A stretch of DNA of 64,000 bases from positions 9,848-73,847 of the forward strand of contig PKVW01000020.1 of assembly GCA_003131585.1 (NCBI GenBank), written 5' to 3'. The stretch is from Acidobacteriaceae bacterium (GTDB lineage: Bacteria > Acidobacteriota > Terriglobia > Terriglobales > Acidobacteriaceae). Below are positions 14,906 to 23,481 of the stretch, one piece after another (the stretch's first letter is position 1; the number at the start of each line of letters is the position of its first letter). The position numbers and the translations under genes were made by a program. The notes beneath the pieces were generated by a model that searched no databases, was not told the origin of the DNA, and saw only the letters and a list, made by a program, of their open reading frames with translations.

Positions 14906-16336
14906 TCAGCACCGCACAACCTTGGGACTGTCGATGCCCTTGGTCGCGTTGCGGGTGTCAACAACCAGCTGGGCTTCGCCGACAATCTTCCGGTAGTCGT
15001 AGTCGGAGTGATCGGTGACGATCACAATGCAATCGTACTGGGCCAATTGCTCCAGTTCCGTCCGCTTCATCTGCAAGTCGTACTTGCGCCCCTTCCCGAT
15101 AAAAGGGAAGTAGGGATCGTGATAGTTGACCTGAGCGCCTTCCTTTTGCAATAGCTCGATGATGGTGAGGGCCGGAGACTCGCGCAAATCATCGATGTCT
15201 TTTTTGTAAGCTACTCCCAGGATAAGAACGCGCGCGCCGTTTACGGATTTCTTGTGCTGGTTCAGCGCTCCACCGATGGAAGCGAGCACGTGGTAGGGCA
15301 TGTTGTTGTTGATCTCGCCCGCCAGTTCGATGAAGCGGGTGCGGAAGTCAAACTCCTTGGCCTTCCACGAAAGGTAGAAGGGATCGATAGGAATGCAATG
15401 TCCGCCGAGACCGGGGCCGGGGTAGAAAGGATGAAAGCCGAAAGGTTTGGTGGAAGCAGCGTCGATGACTTCCCAGATGTCGAGTCCCATGCGCAGGCAG
15501 AGCAGCTTCAGTTCGTTGACCAGCGCGATGTTGACGCAGCGGTAGATATTCTCCAGCAGCTTCGTCATCTCGGCCGCGGCCGGCGAAGAGACGGGAACCG
15601 TGCGCTGGAAGATGGATCCATACAGAGCTCCAGCCAACTCCGAGGCCTTCGGGTTCACTCCCCCGACGACCTTAGGGATGTCGCGGCGCGCCACGGCGGT
15701 GTTGCCCGGGTCCTCACGCTCCGGAGAGAATGCCACAAAGAATTCGTTCTTCGCGCTGGCATCGTCGCAGGAAGTTCCGCGGGCCGCCTTCAGCCCGTTC
15801 TTACTCTCTTTTTCCAGAATCGGCACCATGACCTCTTCCGTGGTGCCGGGGTAGGTTGTACTCTCGAGAACCACCAACTGGCCAGCCTGCAGATGGGGCG
15901 CAATGGCGTGTGTGGTATCGGTGATGAAGCTGAGGTCGGGTTCGTGGTATTGGTTGAGAGGGGTGGGGACGCAGATGATGACGGCATCCATCTCAACCAG
16001 CCGGGCGTAGTCGGAGGTAGCGGAAAAGCCCTGCGCCTTGGCTGCCCGGATTTCTTCCGCGCCGATGCGGTAGATGTAGGATCCGCCCTGGGCGATGGTA
16101 TCGACCTTGCGCTGATCAATGTCGAAGCCGGTGACGGCGAACTTCTGTTCGCTGAACAGCAGGGCCAGCGGCAGTCCCACGTAGCCCAGGCCGATGATGC
16201 CGATCCGCGCCTGGCGCTGCTCGATCTTGTTCTTGAGTGGGTCGTTCTTTAGTCGATCGTTCTTCGGCTGATCGTTCTTCGGCTGATCGTTCTTCGGTTG
16301 ATCGGATGAACGATTTGCGGCAGAGTGATTCGTCAT
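14906..16336 (-). CDS. UDP-N-acetylhexosamine 6-dehydrogenase (WbpA/WbpO-type nucleotide sugar dehydrogenase)
   Basis: A 476-residue enzyme that oxidises C6 of a UDP-N-acetylhexosamine to the uronic acid with two NAD+. The Rossmann motif IGIIGLGYVGLPLA is at about 45-58. Catalytic C314 lies in GGHCIPIDP, with a lysine near 259 (TKLLENIYR). The C-terminal UDP-binding domain has GVAYKKDIDDLRESPA. The VxGxNP and PGPGLGGHC signatures fit the UDP-GlcNAc/UDP-ManNAc dehydrogenase branch, not UDP-glucose dehydrogenase. The N-terminus carries an unusual tandem repeat of DQPKN-like units (residues 12-36) before the fold begins. It is transcribed alone and away from the polysaccharide genes on either side but is clearly a precursor supplier for them. 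Confidence 0.9.
   Translation of the reverse strand: MTNHSAANRSSDQPKNDQPKNDQPKNDRLKNDPLKNKIEQRQARIGIIGLGYVGLPLALLFSEQKFAVTGFDIDQRKVDTIAQGGSYIYRIGAEEIRAAKAQGFSATSDYARLVEMDAVIICVPTPLNQYHEPDLSFITDTTHAIAPHLQAGQLVVLESTTYPGTTEEVMVPILEKESKNGLKAARGTSCDDASAKNEFFVAFSPEREDPGNTAVARRDIPKVVGGVNPKASELAGALYGSIFQRTVPVSSPAAAEMTKLLENIYRCVNIALVNELKLLCLRMGLDIWEVIDAASTKPFGFHPFYPGPGLGGHCIPIDPFYLSWKAKEFDFRTRFIELAGEINNNMPYHVLASIGGALNQHKKSVNGARVLILGVAYKKDIDDLRESPALTIIELLQKEGAQVNYHDPYFPFIGKGRKYDLQMKRTELEQLAQYDCIVIVTDHSDYDYRKIVGEAQLVVDTRNATKGIDSPKVVRC
16243..16302. repeat. Four 15-bp tandem repeats inside the dehydrogenase reading frame
   Basis: Units at 16243-16257, 16258-16272, 16273-16287 and 16288-16302 share CGTTCTTCGGCTGAT with few changes. 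Because the period is a multiple of three, copy-number change would only lengthen or shorten the DQPKN run at the protein N-terminus. Confidence 0.92.
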
Positions 16337-16470
16337 CTTCGCGGGAAGTAGTCTGTTCTGGATGTAGTGAATTTCATTTTCGATTCTAGCACGCAGTTGC
16401 GGGACGACGCGGCGCTGGAGTGCGCCAAAGTGCCGGAGAATTCGGTTTTTTCTTCCGGGGTTGGGAATTT

Positions 16471-17082
16471 ATGAAAAGACAGAGCGCAACTCATCGCGCG
16501 TGGTTGATGGTTTGGGCACTCCTGGTCTGGGCACTCTTGGGAGGATTGTCGGTATGGTTGGGGGCGAAAGCCGGCAGCTTTCTTTTGGTGGACGCGCCAC
16601 AGCGCTCCGATGTGATCCTGGTGCTGGCGGGGGAAACGGACCGGCGTCCGGAGCACGCCCTGCAACTTCTGGCGCAAGGATATGGGCGGCGGATGGTGCT
16701 GGATGTGCCGAAGAACTCGACAATCTACGAATTTACACAGCTTCAGTTAGCCCAGAAGTACGTTCAGGATCTGCCGCAGGCAGCGTCGGTCAGCCTATGT
16801 CCCATCGATGGGCTGTCGACCAAGGACGAATCGAAAGATGCGGAGAAATGCCTGGCGCGTGAAGGCGGCAAAAGTGTGCTGATCGTGACGTCGGACTTTC
16901 ACACCCGGCGCGCGCTGAGCGTTTTCCGGCGTGAAGTCCCGGGACATGAGTACTCGGTGGCCGCTGCCCGGGACGAAGCGCAATTTGGCGTTCGCTGGTG
17001 GACTCGCCGGCAATGGGCGAAAACCTTAGTGGATGAGTGGCTTCGGCTGATCTGGTGGAAGGCTGTCGATCAATGGCGTTGA
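16471..17082 (+). CDS. YdcF/SanA-like DUF218 membrane protein
   Basis: A 203-residue protein with one N-terminal membrane helix (about 8-30). A DUF218 domain follows, with a conserved DVILVLAGETDRRPEHAL strand and the later VLIVTSDFHTRRAL segment that shapes the active site. Members (ElyC, SanA, YdcF) act in envelope or polysaccharide metabolism, and homologues are common in exopolysaccharide loci. The ATG at 16471 gives the membrane anchor directly; an upstream start at 16420 would add 17 residues. It is divergent from the dehydrogenase gene and precedes the FecR-like gene on the same strand. Confidence 0.8.
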   Translation: MKRQSATHRAWLMVWALLVWALLGGLSVWLGAKAGSFLLVDAPQRSDVILVLAGETDRRPEHALQLLAQGYGRRMVLDVPKNSTIYEFTQLQLAQKYVQDLPQAASVSLCPIDGLSTKDESKDAEKCLAREGGKSVLIVTSDFHTRRALSVFRREVPGHEYSVAAARDEAQFGVRWWTRRQWAKTLVDEWLRLIWWKAVDQWR

Positions 17083-17171
17083 GAGTCCGTGGGCATGGAG
17101 AGTCCGCCCGCGGCGGGGACCGCCGAAAAAAGTTTTCCACCGCCCGAGCTCTTTTCCTGGCACAAAAAGCA

Positions 17172-17201
17172 TTGACTGGCAAGAACGTCGAAGGGTACGA
17201 T
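17172..17201 (+). promoter_or_regulatory. Candidate sigma-70 promoter before the FecR-like gene
   Basis: TTGACT at 17172-17177 and TACGAT at 17196-17201 are separated by 18 bases, about 40 bases upstream of the start codon at 17242. Similarity to the consensus is fair (5/6 and 4/6). This is a sequence match only. Confidence 0.45.
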
Positions 17202-17241
17202 GCATTAACGGTCACCAAATTAGTTATTAACGGAGCATGGG

Positions 17242-17910
17242 ATGGGCAGGTCTGCTTTCCGCAGTATGGTAAGTTGCGTGCTTCTGCTGATTGTGCCCGC
17301 TTCGCTGTTTGCCGCCGATGCTGGTGCGGCTATGCTTTATGCCAATGGCGCCGCCTGGTTGAACGGCGCTCATGTGCCTGCCTCTTCGGCCATCTTTACT
17401 GGCGACCTGGTGCAAACCCGGTCTGACTCGGCGGCCAATATCCATGCCCCCGGCTCCAGCATCACCGTTCTCGGTGATTCTCTTGTGCAGTTTGAAGGCG
17501 CTTCTTTGAAGGTGGAACATGGGGGCGTGAGTGTCTCCACATCGAAGGGCCTAGCCACCACGGCGGGCGATGTGCGGGTGGCGCCGGCGTCCAGTGCGTG
17601 GACTGAATTCAACGTAACGGATGTTGACGGCACGGTGCGAATCGCCGCCCGCAAGGGGGACCTGATGGTCACCGACGACAACGGTACGGTCACTCTGCCG
17701 CAGGGGCAGGAAACCACGCGGGACGAATCCTCCGACCAATCCGACAAGAAGAAAAATAAGAAGCGCGCCGCCGGGGCCGCTCCGGCAGCCGGCGGCGGCG
17801 TGCTGAGCACTCCTATCGCCATCGGCGTGGGAGCGGCAGCGATTGGCGGGGTCACGGCGTGGGTACTTTTGCGGAATGACAATCCTGTCAGTCCGTCGAA
17901 GCCCCAGTAA
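17242..17910 (+). CDS. FecR-domain protein with signal peptide and C-terminal membrane helix
   Basis: A 222-residue protein. After a signal peptide (about 1-24) comes a FecR-like beta-domain (about 30-150) with the typical GAAWLNG, GDLVQTRSDSAANI and GTVRIAARKGDLMVTDDNG segments. A charged Ser/Asp/Lys linker follows, then a Gly/Ala-rich hydrophobic helix (about 195-212). FecR domains usually relay signals to ECF sigma factors, but no sigma gene is adjacent. FecR-only proteins of this form are frequent in exopolysaccharide clusters, where they may be structural or carbohydrate-binding. CGGAG at 17231-17235 supports the start. Confidence 0.78.
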   Translation: MGRSAFRSMVSCVLLLIVPASLFAADAGAAMLYANGAAWLNGAHVPASSAIFTGDLVQTRSDSAANIHAPGSSITVLGDSLVQFEGASLKVEHGGVSVSTSKGLATTAGDVRVAPASSAWTEFNVTDVDGTVRIAARKGDLMVTDDNGTVTLPQGQETTRDESSDQSDKKKNKKRAAGAAPAAGGGVLSTPIAIGVGAAAIGGVTAWVLLRNDNPVSPSKPQ

Positions 17911-17944
17911 GCCAGTGCTGCCACTTCGGGTCTACAATGGTTCA

Positions 17945-17971
17945 GAGCCGTCCGGCGATGCCGGACGGCTC
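17945..17971. terminator. Strong bidirectional intrinsic-type terminator hairpin
   Basis: A perfect 12-bp stem, GAGCCGTCCGGC with GCCGGACGGCTC, has a three-base loop. It lies midway between the convergent FecR-like and O-antigen ligase genes and is followed on the plus strand by a short T-run (GTTTT), so it could end both transcripts. Confidence 0.7.
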
Positions 17972-18003
17972 GATACGTTTTGGGGCGAAGTCAGAAAGCG
18001 CAG

Positions 18004-19371
18004 TCAGAAGTTTGTGGCGGGTTGCGGTAAGGCTTCCGGCGAGGCCAGGACTTCTGCCCGAGGTTTGCTTCGCGCCACGCGGCGTTTGCGGGCGGGTTGC
18101 GCGAGGGGTTCCGAGGCTGCGATGGTGCATAGCACATAGAATAGGGCGGCATTGGCGGGAATCTGTAGATTGAAGTCGACCGCGCTGTGTACCAGGATGC
18201 CGCTTAAGCCGAGCACACAGGCCAGCGTTACGGCGCCACTGATCTCCGTGGTCCAGTTCTTCATCTTCTTGATGGACCGGATGTAGAGCGTCAGCAGAAA
18301 CCATACCATCGCGCCAAATCCCAGCAAGCCCATTTCCACGAGCAGTTGCAGATAATCGTTGTGCGCCTGATTGACGAAGAAATTGGTGTAGAAGGTGCGG
18401 GATTGCGGATACACGACGGGAAACGTTCCCAGGCCCCATCCCAGGACAGGCTTCTTCAGGAACATCCGAAAACCATCGCGGTTGATGTAGGTGCGAATGT
18501 CGCCGGAGAGCTCGGAGTGCGAGGGGCCCACGGTTGCGATGCGCCGGGTGAGTTCGCCACCGCCGACCCAGGTGAGCAGGGCGACGACAACCGCCAGAAA
18601 TACGCCGATGCCGATGGCGGTACGCAGGCCCCGTTTCTGCTTGACGAGCAAGACCGCCAGAATGACAAGTTCGGCGACAATGGCGAGCATGCCGCCGCGC
18701 GATCCAGAAAGAAAAATGGTGCCCACCATTACTGCGGCGGCCGCCGCCGCCGCGGTGCGCGCCTTGGTGGAAGCCAGCCGAGTCAGCGACAACACCAGGG
18801 GAATGGGAACCAGCATCTCCATCAGGCCGGCATAGTGGTTATGGTTTACATACGGACCGTAGATCCAGCCTCCCATGCGGGGTTGCCGAATCCAGTACAA
18901 CTTGCCGTTCGAAGAGATGCCCTGGATCAACGCAAAGCTGGCCAACGCGGCTCCGTACAGCGAAAAAATGAGCGCGAGACGGCGCGCTTGAGCGCCCCAT
19001 AGCAAGGTTTGTCCGGCCAGGAAGCACAGCATGGCGTAGGAGAAGTACAGGAGCGCTAACGATGCCGTGTCATGCGGATAGGAGGTCCTGCGGAAGAGGA
19101 GTTGCGCAATAACGAGCAGACCAAACGCTCCCATGGGGAGAAACAAGGGATTCCATGTGATCTTCAGTTCGCCTTCCAGAACCTGCTTGCCGATCCACAA
19201 TAAAAACAGGGCGGCGGAGCCAGCCTCCAGCAGAAAAATCGACCAGGGTTCCACCGCGCCGAATGCGACCGGTCCAAACAGGAGGAGACCGAAGATTCCG
19301 TACAGCAGGGCGGCGCCGGCTTGCGTCGCGCATTCGCGGCGATGGTTGGAAGTAGTGCTGTTCGCGCTCAT
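18004..19371 (-). CDS. O-antigen ligase/polymerase family membrane protein (Wzy/WaaL type)
   Basis: A 455-residue protein with about 11-12 membrane helices. The large periplasmic loop before the last helices contains FRMFLKKPVLGWGLGTFPV and the histidine-rich NQAHNDYLQLLVEMGLLG motif that define the Wzy_C / O-antigen ligase domain. Such proteins either polymerise lipid-linked repeat units or transfer the finished glycan to an acceptor; sequence alone does not separate the two. It is the last gene of a minus-strand operon led by the tyrosine kinase and follows the TPR protein by 27 bases. A second member of this family lies at 45035-46471, so one may be the polymerase and the other a ligase. 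Confidence 0.87.
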   Translation of the reverse strand: MSANSTTSNHRRECATQAGAALLYGIFGLLLFGPVAFGAVEPWSIFLLEAGSAALFLLWIGKQVLEGELKITWNPLFLPMGAFGLLVIAQLLFRRTSYPHDTASLALLYFSYAMLCFLAGQTLLWGAQARRLALIFSLYGAALASFALIQGISSNGKLYWIRQPRMGGWIYGPYVNHNHYAGLMEMLVPIPLVLSLTRLASTKARTAAAAAAAVMVGTIFLSGSRGGMLAIVAELVILAVLLVKQKRGLRTAIGIGVFLAVVVALLTWVGGGELTRRIATVGPSHSELSGDIRTYINRDGFRMFLKKPVLGWGLGTFPVVYPQSRTFYTNFFVNQAHNDYLQLLVEMGLLGFGAMVWFLLTLYIRSIKKMKNWTTEISGAVTLACVLGLSGILVHSAVDFNLQIPANAALFYVLCTIAASEPLAQPARKRRVARSKPRAEVLASPEALPQPATNF

Positions 19372-19398
19372 GAAATTGAATCCGCTTGATTCGAGGAG

Positions 19399-20655
19399 CT
19401 ATTGCCGCTTGGCCACGAGGCGGAAATCGGCGACCCAGAGCTTACCACGGATCGGACTCCCTTCCGGCAGGCGCCGGACATGCACCACCAGCAGTTTGCA
19501 ATTGTCTCCGGTGGTGAATTCTCCGGTGGCGGATTTCCAGAATCCCGCCTCTTTGAGTTCGTCGCTGTCATACAGCACGGCCTGCGTGTACCCATCCTGA
19601 ATCGTAAAATGCGGCCCCCCGGCACCCTCGATTTCTCCATTCTTATAGTACGCAGAGAACTGGTAGTGAGTGGTGGGCTGCACCGCGATGAATTGACGAA
19701 TCCCCGCATCGGTCACTCCGGGTCCGTCAAAGTTGATCAGCAGGGAGCGATGCCCGCCATGAAAGTCGCTGGGATCGAGGGTGAGAGTAACGCTTTGCTG
19801 TTTCTGGTACTGCCAATCGAAGCCGCCGTTTAGAACATCCAGGCTGAAATCCCCGTTGACAATTAAATTATTCCTGGTGGGCAAGTAGGCGGACAGGCCG
19901 AAGCGCGGGGCCGCCTGCTGCCACGCTAAACGCGCTTGATCGACATCCTTATGATTGAGCAGGTACTGGAGGTAGTCGTAGACCTGGCGTAGCTCGAAGG
20001 TCTGCGAAGTTGCCATCAGCGCGGCCCACACCTTAGCCGTCGCCGCCGTCTCCTGCTTGGTCATGAGCAGGTTGAGAAACGCGATATAGGCCGCGGACTT
20101 GGCGGGAACCACGTCGCGCAAGAGCATGTCCACATCCGGGTTGATGCGCCAGCAGAGTCGAATCGCGAGGTCCGCCAGGGACGGTTCATTCTCCAAAACC
20201 ACGCGGAATTCACGCAAGGCCCTCGCGTTGTCGCCTTGCACGAGGTAGAAGTTGGCGGCTTCCCAGGCCACATCCGGCGTGGTTGGATCGGCCTGGATGG
20301 CGTGTTCCAACGCCCAGGTTTGATTCGAGGTGTCTCCCAGCACCTGGTAGGCGGAGGCCAGATCGAACCAGTAGCGGGCCGAGTGCGGGTTCAATTGCAC
20401 GGCGGCGCGGTAGGGCTCGATGGCTGCGCCTGGGTCTCTGGCGACCAGCGCGTAGTAGCGTCCCAGATGATTGCGGTAGTCCGCGTTCCCGGCGTCGAGA
20501 CGGGCCGCCCGCTGAAGACTTGCGAGTTCCGGTTTTTCCGCGAACACGGAAGCGACAAACAGACGCCCTGCCAGAAGCACATAGATCAGGCAGAGCGCCG
20601 CTCCGGCGCCAATGGCGAGTCGTTTCCGCGAAACGGAATTGAGGAGTATTACCAT
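19399..20655 (-). CDS. Membrane-anchored TPR protein with C-terminal beta-sandwich domain
   Basis: A 418-residue protein. An N-terminal membrane anchor (about 15-35) is followed by tetratricopeptide-like repeats (about 45-180; e.g. AIEPYRAAVQLNPHSARYWF). The C-terminal domain (about 255-418) has the look of a carbohydrate-binding or galactose-binding-like beta-sandwich (NLIVNGDFSLDVLNGGFDW). It is expected to face the periplasm. Its place between the co-polymerase and the O-antigen ligase genes suggests a scaffold for polymer assembly or export. I took the ATG at 20655; a TTG at 20676 would add seven residues. Confidence 0.75.
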   Translation of the reverse strand: MVILLNSVSRKRLAIGAGAALCLIYVLLAGRLFVASVFAEKPELASLQRAARLDAGNADYRNHLGRYYALVARDPGAAIEPYRAAVQLNPHSARYWFDLASAYQVLGDTSNQTWALEHAIQADPTTPDVAWEAANFYLVQGDNARALREFRVVLENEPSLADLAIRLCWRINPDVDMLLRDVVPAKSAAYIAFLNLLMTKQETAATAKVWAALMATSQTFELRQVYDYLQYLLNHKDVDQARLAWQQAAPRFGLSAYLPTRNNLIVNGDFSLDVLNGGFDWQYQKQQSVTLTLDPSDFHGGHRSLLINFDGPGVTDAGIRQFIAVQPTTHYQFSAYYKNGEIEGAGGPHFTIQDGYTQAVLYDSDELKEAGFWKSATGEFTTGDNCKLLVVHVRRLPEGSPIRGKLWVADFRLVAKRQ

Positions 20656-20701
20656 GGTGTCCAGACGCGAAGCCAATCACACGAACCCACCGGTATTCTT
20701 A

Positions 20702-23062
20702 CTACGCGCTACTGGGCGATGCCTCAGCCGTGTCCTCGGTGTCGCCTTCCTCATCGGGGTGCGATTCATCGTCGCGATAGTAGCGGGAATACTTGCCCTG
20801 GTATTCGTAGTAGTAGTAGTAATCGGGCGAGCTCAGATCGACCGCATTCAACAGCACACCGGAGACCTTCGCATTCACCTGCATGAGGATATCGCGGGAG
20901 CGGCGAAGGGCTTGTTTGGTGGTCTGTCCGGAACGGATGACCAGGACGATGGCATCGGCTCGCGGCGACAGCACTACGGCATCGGTGACCGACAGGGTGG
21001 GGGGTGTGTCCACTACGATATGATCGTACTGTCCGCGCAGCTCCTCCAGTACGTCCCGCATGTTGGTGGAGGCCAGCAGTTCCGCCGGATTTGGCGGGGG
21101 CGTTCCGGCGGGCAACACAGACAGGTTGGGCAGGACGGGGGATCGCGTGATGGTCTGTTGCAAAGTGGCGCTTCCGGTCAGGACATTGCTGAGCCCACTG
21201 CGGGGACCCATGCCCAGGGTCTTGTGGATGCTGGGCCGTCTGAGGTCGGCGTCGATCAGCAGGACGCGAGTGCCTTTCTGAGCCAACACCACCGCGCAGT
21301 TGATGCTGGTGGTCGTCTTTCCTTCCTGGGGGAGCGCGCTGGTTACCATGATCACCTTGGGAGGCGCTCCCAGGTTGGACAGCAGCAGCGAGGTGCGGAG
21401 GGCGCGATAGGATTCCGCCATTTGCGACTGAGGCCTGACCTGCGTGACCAACTCCACCGCTTCCCTGGAGGTGGCGATCACCAGACGCTTCGCGTTTGGG
21501 CCTTCGCGCGCCGTTCTCGACCCCATGGGAATCATGCCTAACGGCGCGAAGCCGGAAATCATTTGCGCCTGTTCGGTGGTGCGTACCGTGTTGTCCAATC
21601 CTTCCAGCAGGAAGGCGAGTCCGACGCCAGAGGTCAAGCCCAGCATGAAGGCGAAAGCGAGGTTCCGCGGGATATTGGGTTCGACGGGCGAGGTTGGGAC
21701 GCGGGCGACGTCCACAATACGAAAGTTATTGGATTTGAGCCCGGCCGAAACCCCGGCCTCTTTCATTTTCTCCATCAGTCCTTCGTAGAGCGTGCGGTAG
21801 CTCTCGAGGTCACGCTTCAGGATGCTGTATTGGATCGCGCTCTCGTTGAGTTTGTTGGCTTCCTGCTTCTGTTTTTCGAGAGCGTCGTGCAGCATGTTTT
21901 CCCGCTGCAGGGCCGCCATGTACTGCCCCCGGATCTTGCCCGCGACCTTCCGCGTTTCCCCCAGAATTTGCGCGTCGATTTCTTTCAGCTGGCCGTTCAG
22001 TTGCGCCACTTTCGGATAAGACGGTCCGAACTGCGTGCTCAGTTCGGCCGCCTGGATCTTCACGTCGGCCTCCTTGGACCGGAGAGACTCCAGCAAGGTC
22101 GAAGCGGACTGGGTTCCGGTTCCGGCGGCGTCCAAGACACTGGCGGCGGAGGCGACGGTGTCGGCATCCCCCGATTGAACCAGGCGGTACACGGATTCCT
22201 TGTCCATGCGCTCGGATTCCGCGGCGGTCAGCGCTTTGTTCAATTCGTCAAGTTTCGCGGTGGTGATGTTCTGCTTTTCGTCGATGCCCAGAATTTCATG
22301 CTCTTTCTGGTAGCGCACCAGTTTTTCCTGGGAGGTTTCCACCTTCATCTGCAAATCCACGAGCTGCTTGGAAAGCCAGTCGGAGGCCTGCATGGTGGAG
22401 TCGAAACGGGACTTGAAGTTGTTCTCCGTGTAAGTGCTCATCAAGGTGTTGACCACGGTGGCGGCCAAATCCTTGTCGGGACTGCGGAAGTGCACCTCGA
22501 CGATGTGAGTGTTAGGGGCGAGCGTGACCTTCAGATTGCCTCGGAAACCGGAGAGCAGGGCGGAAGTCCGGCCGGCATCGGCCTGCAGCGGATCGGAAGC
22601 AAGATCGAGCGAAGAGGGCAAGGCCGCTGTTTTTCCGCCGAATTCCGGCCGGCGGTCAAGGCCCAATTCCTTCACCACCTGCAGGGCGAGAAGATCGCTC
22701 TGCAAAATCTTTACTTCGGTTTCCAGTTCGGTGGGGTCGTAGTAGTCGACGTTGAAGGTCGGAGAATTATTAAAGTTGACCAGGCCGGAATCCGGCTTGT
22801 TGATGGCAATGCTGCCACTTGCTTCATACACCGGCGTCATCTTGAGGCTGGCGATGGCGACCACGGAGAAGATGGTGAACAGGCAGGCGAGAACCGTCCA
22901 CTTGCGCTTCGCCAAAACGCGGACATATTCGCCGAGGGCCGATTCCTGGGAAAGAAGTTCGGGGTAGACGCGCGGGCCGGTGGGTCTCCCAAACTCCCCG
23001 GCCGCCGGCTGCATCTCGCGAACGGTTGGGTTATTGGCCTGCACCAGCGGTCCGGAATCCAT
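20702..23062 (-). CDS. Polysaccharide co-polymerase / tyrosine autokinase (Wzc-like)
   Basis: A 786-residue protein combining a Wzz chain-length domain and a cytoplasmic BY-kinase. The two membrane helices flank a long periplasmic coiled-coil region (about 80-470). The kinase has Walker A at about 576-586 (ALPQEGKTTT), Walker A' LLIDAD (about 601-606) and Walker B VVDTPP (about 683-688). A tyrosine-rich tail at about 748-762 (run of five Tyr followed by EYQGKYSRYY) is the autophosphorylation site. Wzc controls polymer length and export together with the outer-membrane SLBB protein, whose gene is at 62262-63341. A strong minus-strand GAGGAGAA (23067-23073) precedes the start. It heads a three-gene operon. 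Confidence 0.95.
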   Translation of the reverse strand: MDSGPLVQANNPTVREMQPAAGEFGRPTGPRVYPELLSQESALGEYVRVLAKRKWTVLACLFTIFSVVAIASLKMTPVYEASGSIAINKPDSGLVNFNNSPTFNVDYYDPTELETEVKILQSDLLALQVVKELGLDRRPEFGGKTAALPSSLDLASDPLQADAGRTSALLSGFRGNLKVTLAPNTHIVEVHFRSPDKDLAATVVNTLMSTYTENNFKSRFDSTMQASDWLSKQLVDLQMKVETSQEKLVRYQKEHEILGIDEKQNITTAKLDELNKALTAAESERMDKESVYRLVQSGDADTVASAASVLDAAGTGTQSASTLLESLRSKEADVKIQAAELSTQFGPSYPKVAQLNGQLKEIDAQILGETRKVAGKIRGQYMAALQRENMLHDALEKQKQEANKLNESAIQYSILKRDLESYRTLYEGLMEKMKEAGVSAGLKSNNFRIVDVARVPTSPVEPNIPRNLAFAFMLGLTSGVGLAFLLEGLDNTVRTTEQAQMISGFAPLGMIPMGSRTAREGPNAKRLVIATSREAVELVTQVRPQSQMAESYRALRTSLLLSNLGAPPKVIMVTSALPQEGKTTTSINCAVVLAQKGTRVLLIDADLRRPSIHKTLGMGPRSGLSNVLTGSATLQQTITRSPVLPNLSVLPAGTPPPNPAELLASTNMRDVLEELRGQYDHIVVDTPPTLSVTDAVVLSPRADAIVLVIRSGQTTKQALRRSRDILMQVNAKVSGVLLNAVDLSSPDYYYYYEYQGKYSRYYRDDESHPDEEGDTEDTAEASPSSA

Positions 23063-23481
23063 TCGTTCTCCTCAACAGGTTTTCAAAGCCTTTTCCGAGC
23101 TGACGGGCCAGTCTGGTACCCGCAGCCCAGGAAAGCCCGGCGACTCGATGGCTGGCGCATCGCGCGGTACCTTCTCGCACTAAGTATGTAGCGGTTTCGC
23201 CGATATTCTAGCATTGCCGGCGGGGAAAACGATTGACGATTCGACAAGCGGCACTTTTGGCGCATTAAACGATAATGGCGCAGTTTGGCAAGGAGGCGAG
23301 GCAAGCACGCGATTCTTGGGTCGCAAAAACCGCAGCCCTGGGCGCGGCTTGCCCAGATCGCCCTCGGCTTCGCTCAGGCCAGGCTGCCTTTTGCCGCGTT
23401 GACGCACGATTCGCGCAAAGGCAAAAAACTCCGCTATACTACCTTGCAATCGGCAATCCCAGCCGGAAAGCGAGCCGCGTT
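23063..23481. other. Gene-free 419-bp divergent regulatory region
   Basis: It separates the minus-strand kinase operon from the plus-strand polysaccharide operon. The minus strand carries a strong Shine-Dalgarno next to 23062 and a TAGAAT-like -10 near 23208. The plus strand has a TATACT at 23435-23440 with no good -35. A reading frame opens at 23275 and runs into the phosphodiesterase gene, but its first ~70 codons look non-coding. Confidence 0.5.

Noticed and set aside
16243-16302. CRISPR-like repeat
   Set aside because: Fifteen-base units are directly adjacent with no spacers and lie within a coding frame.
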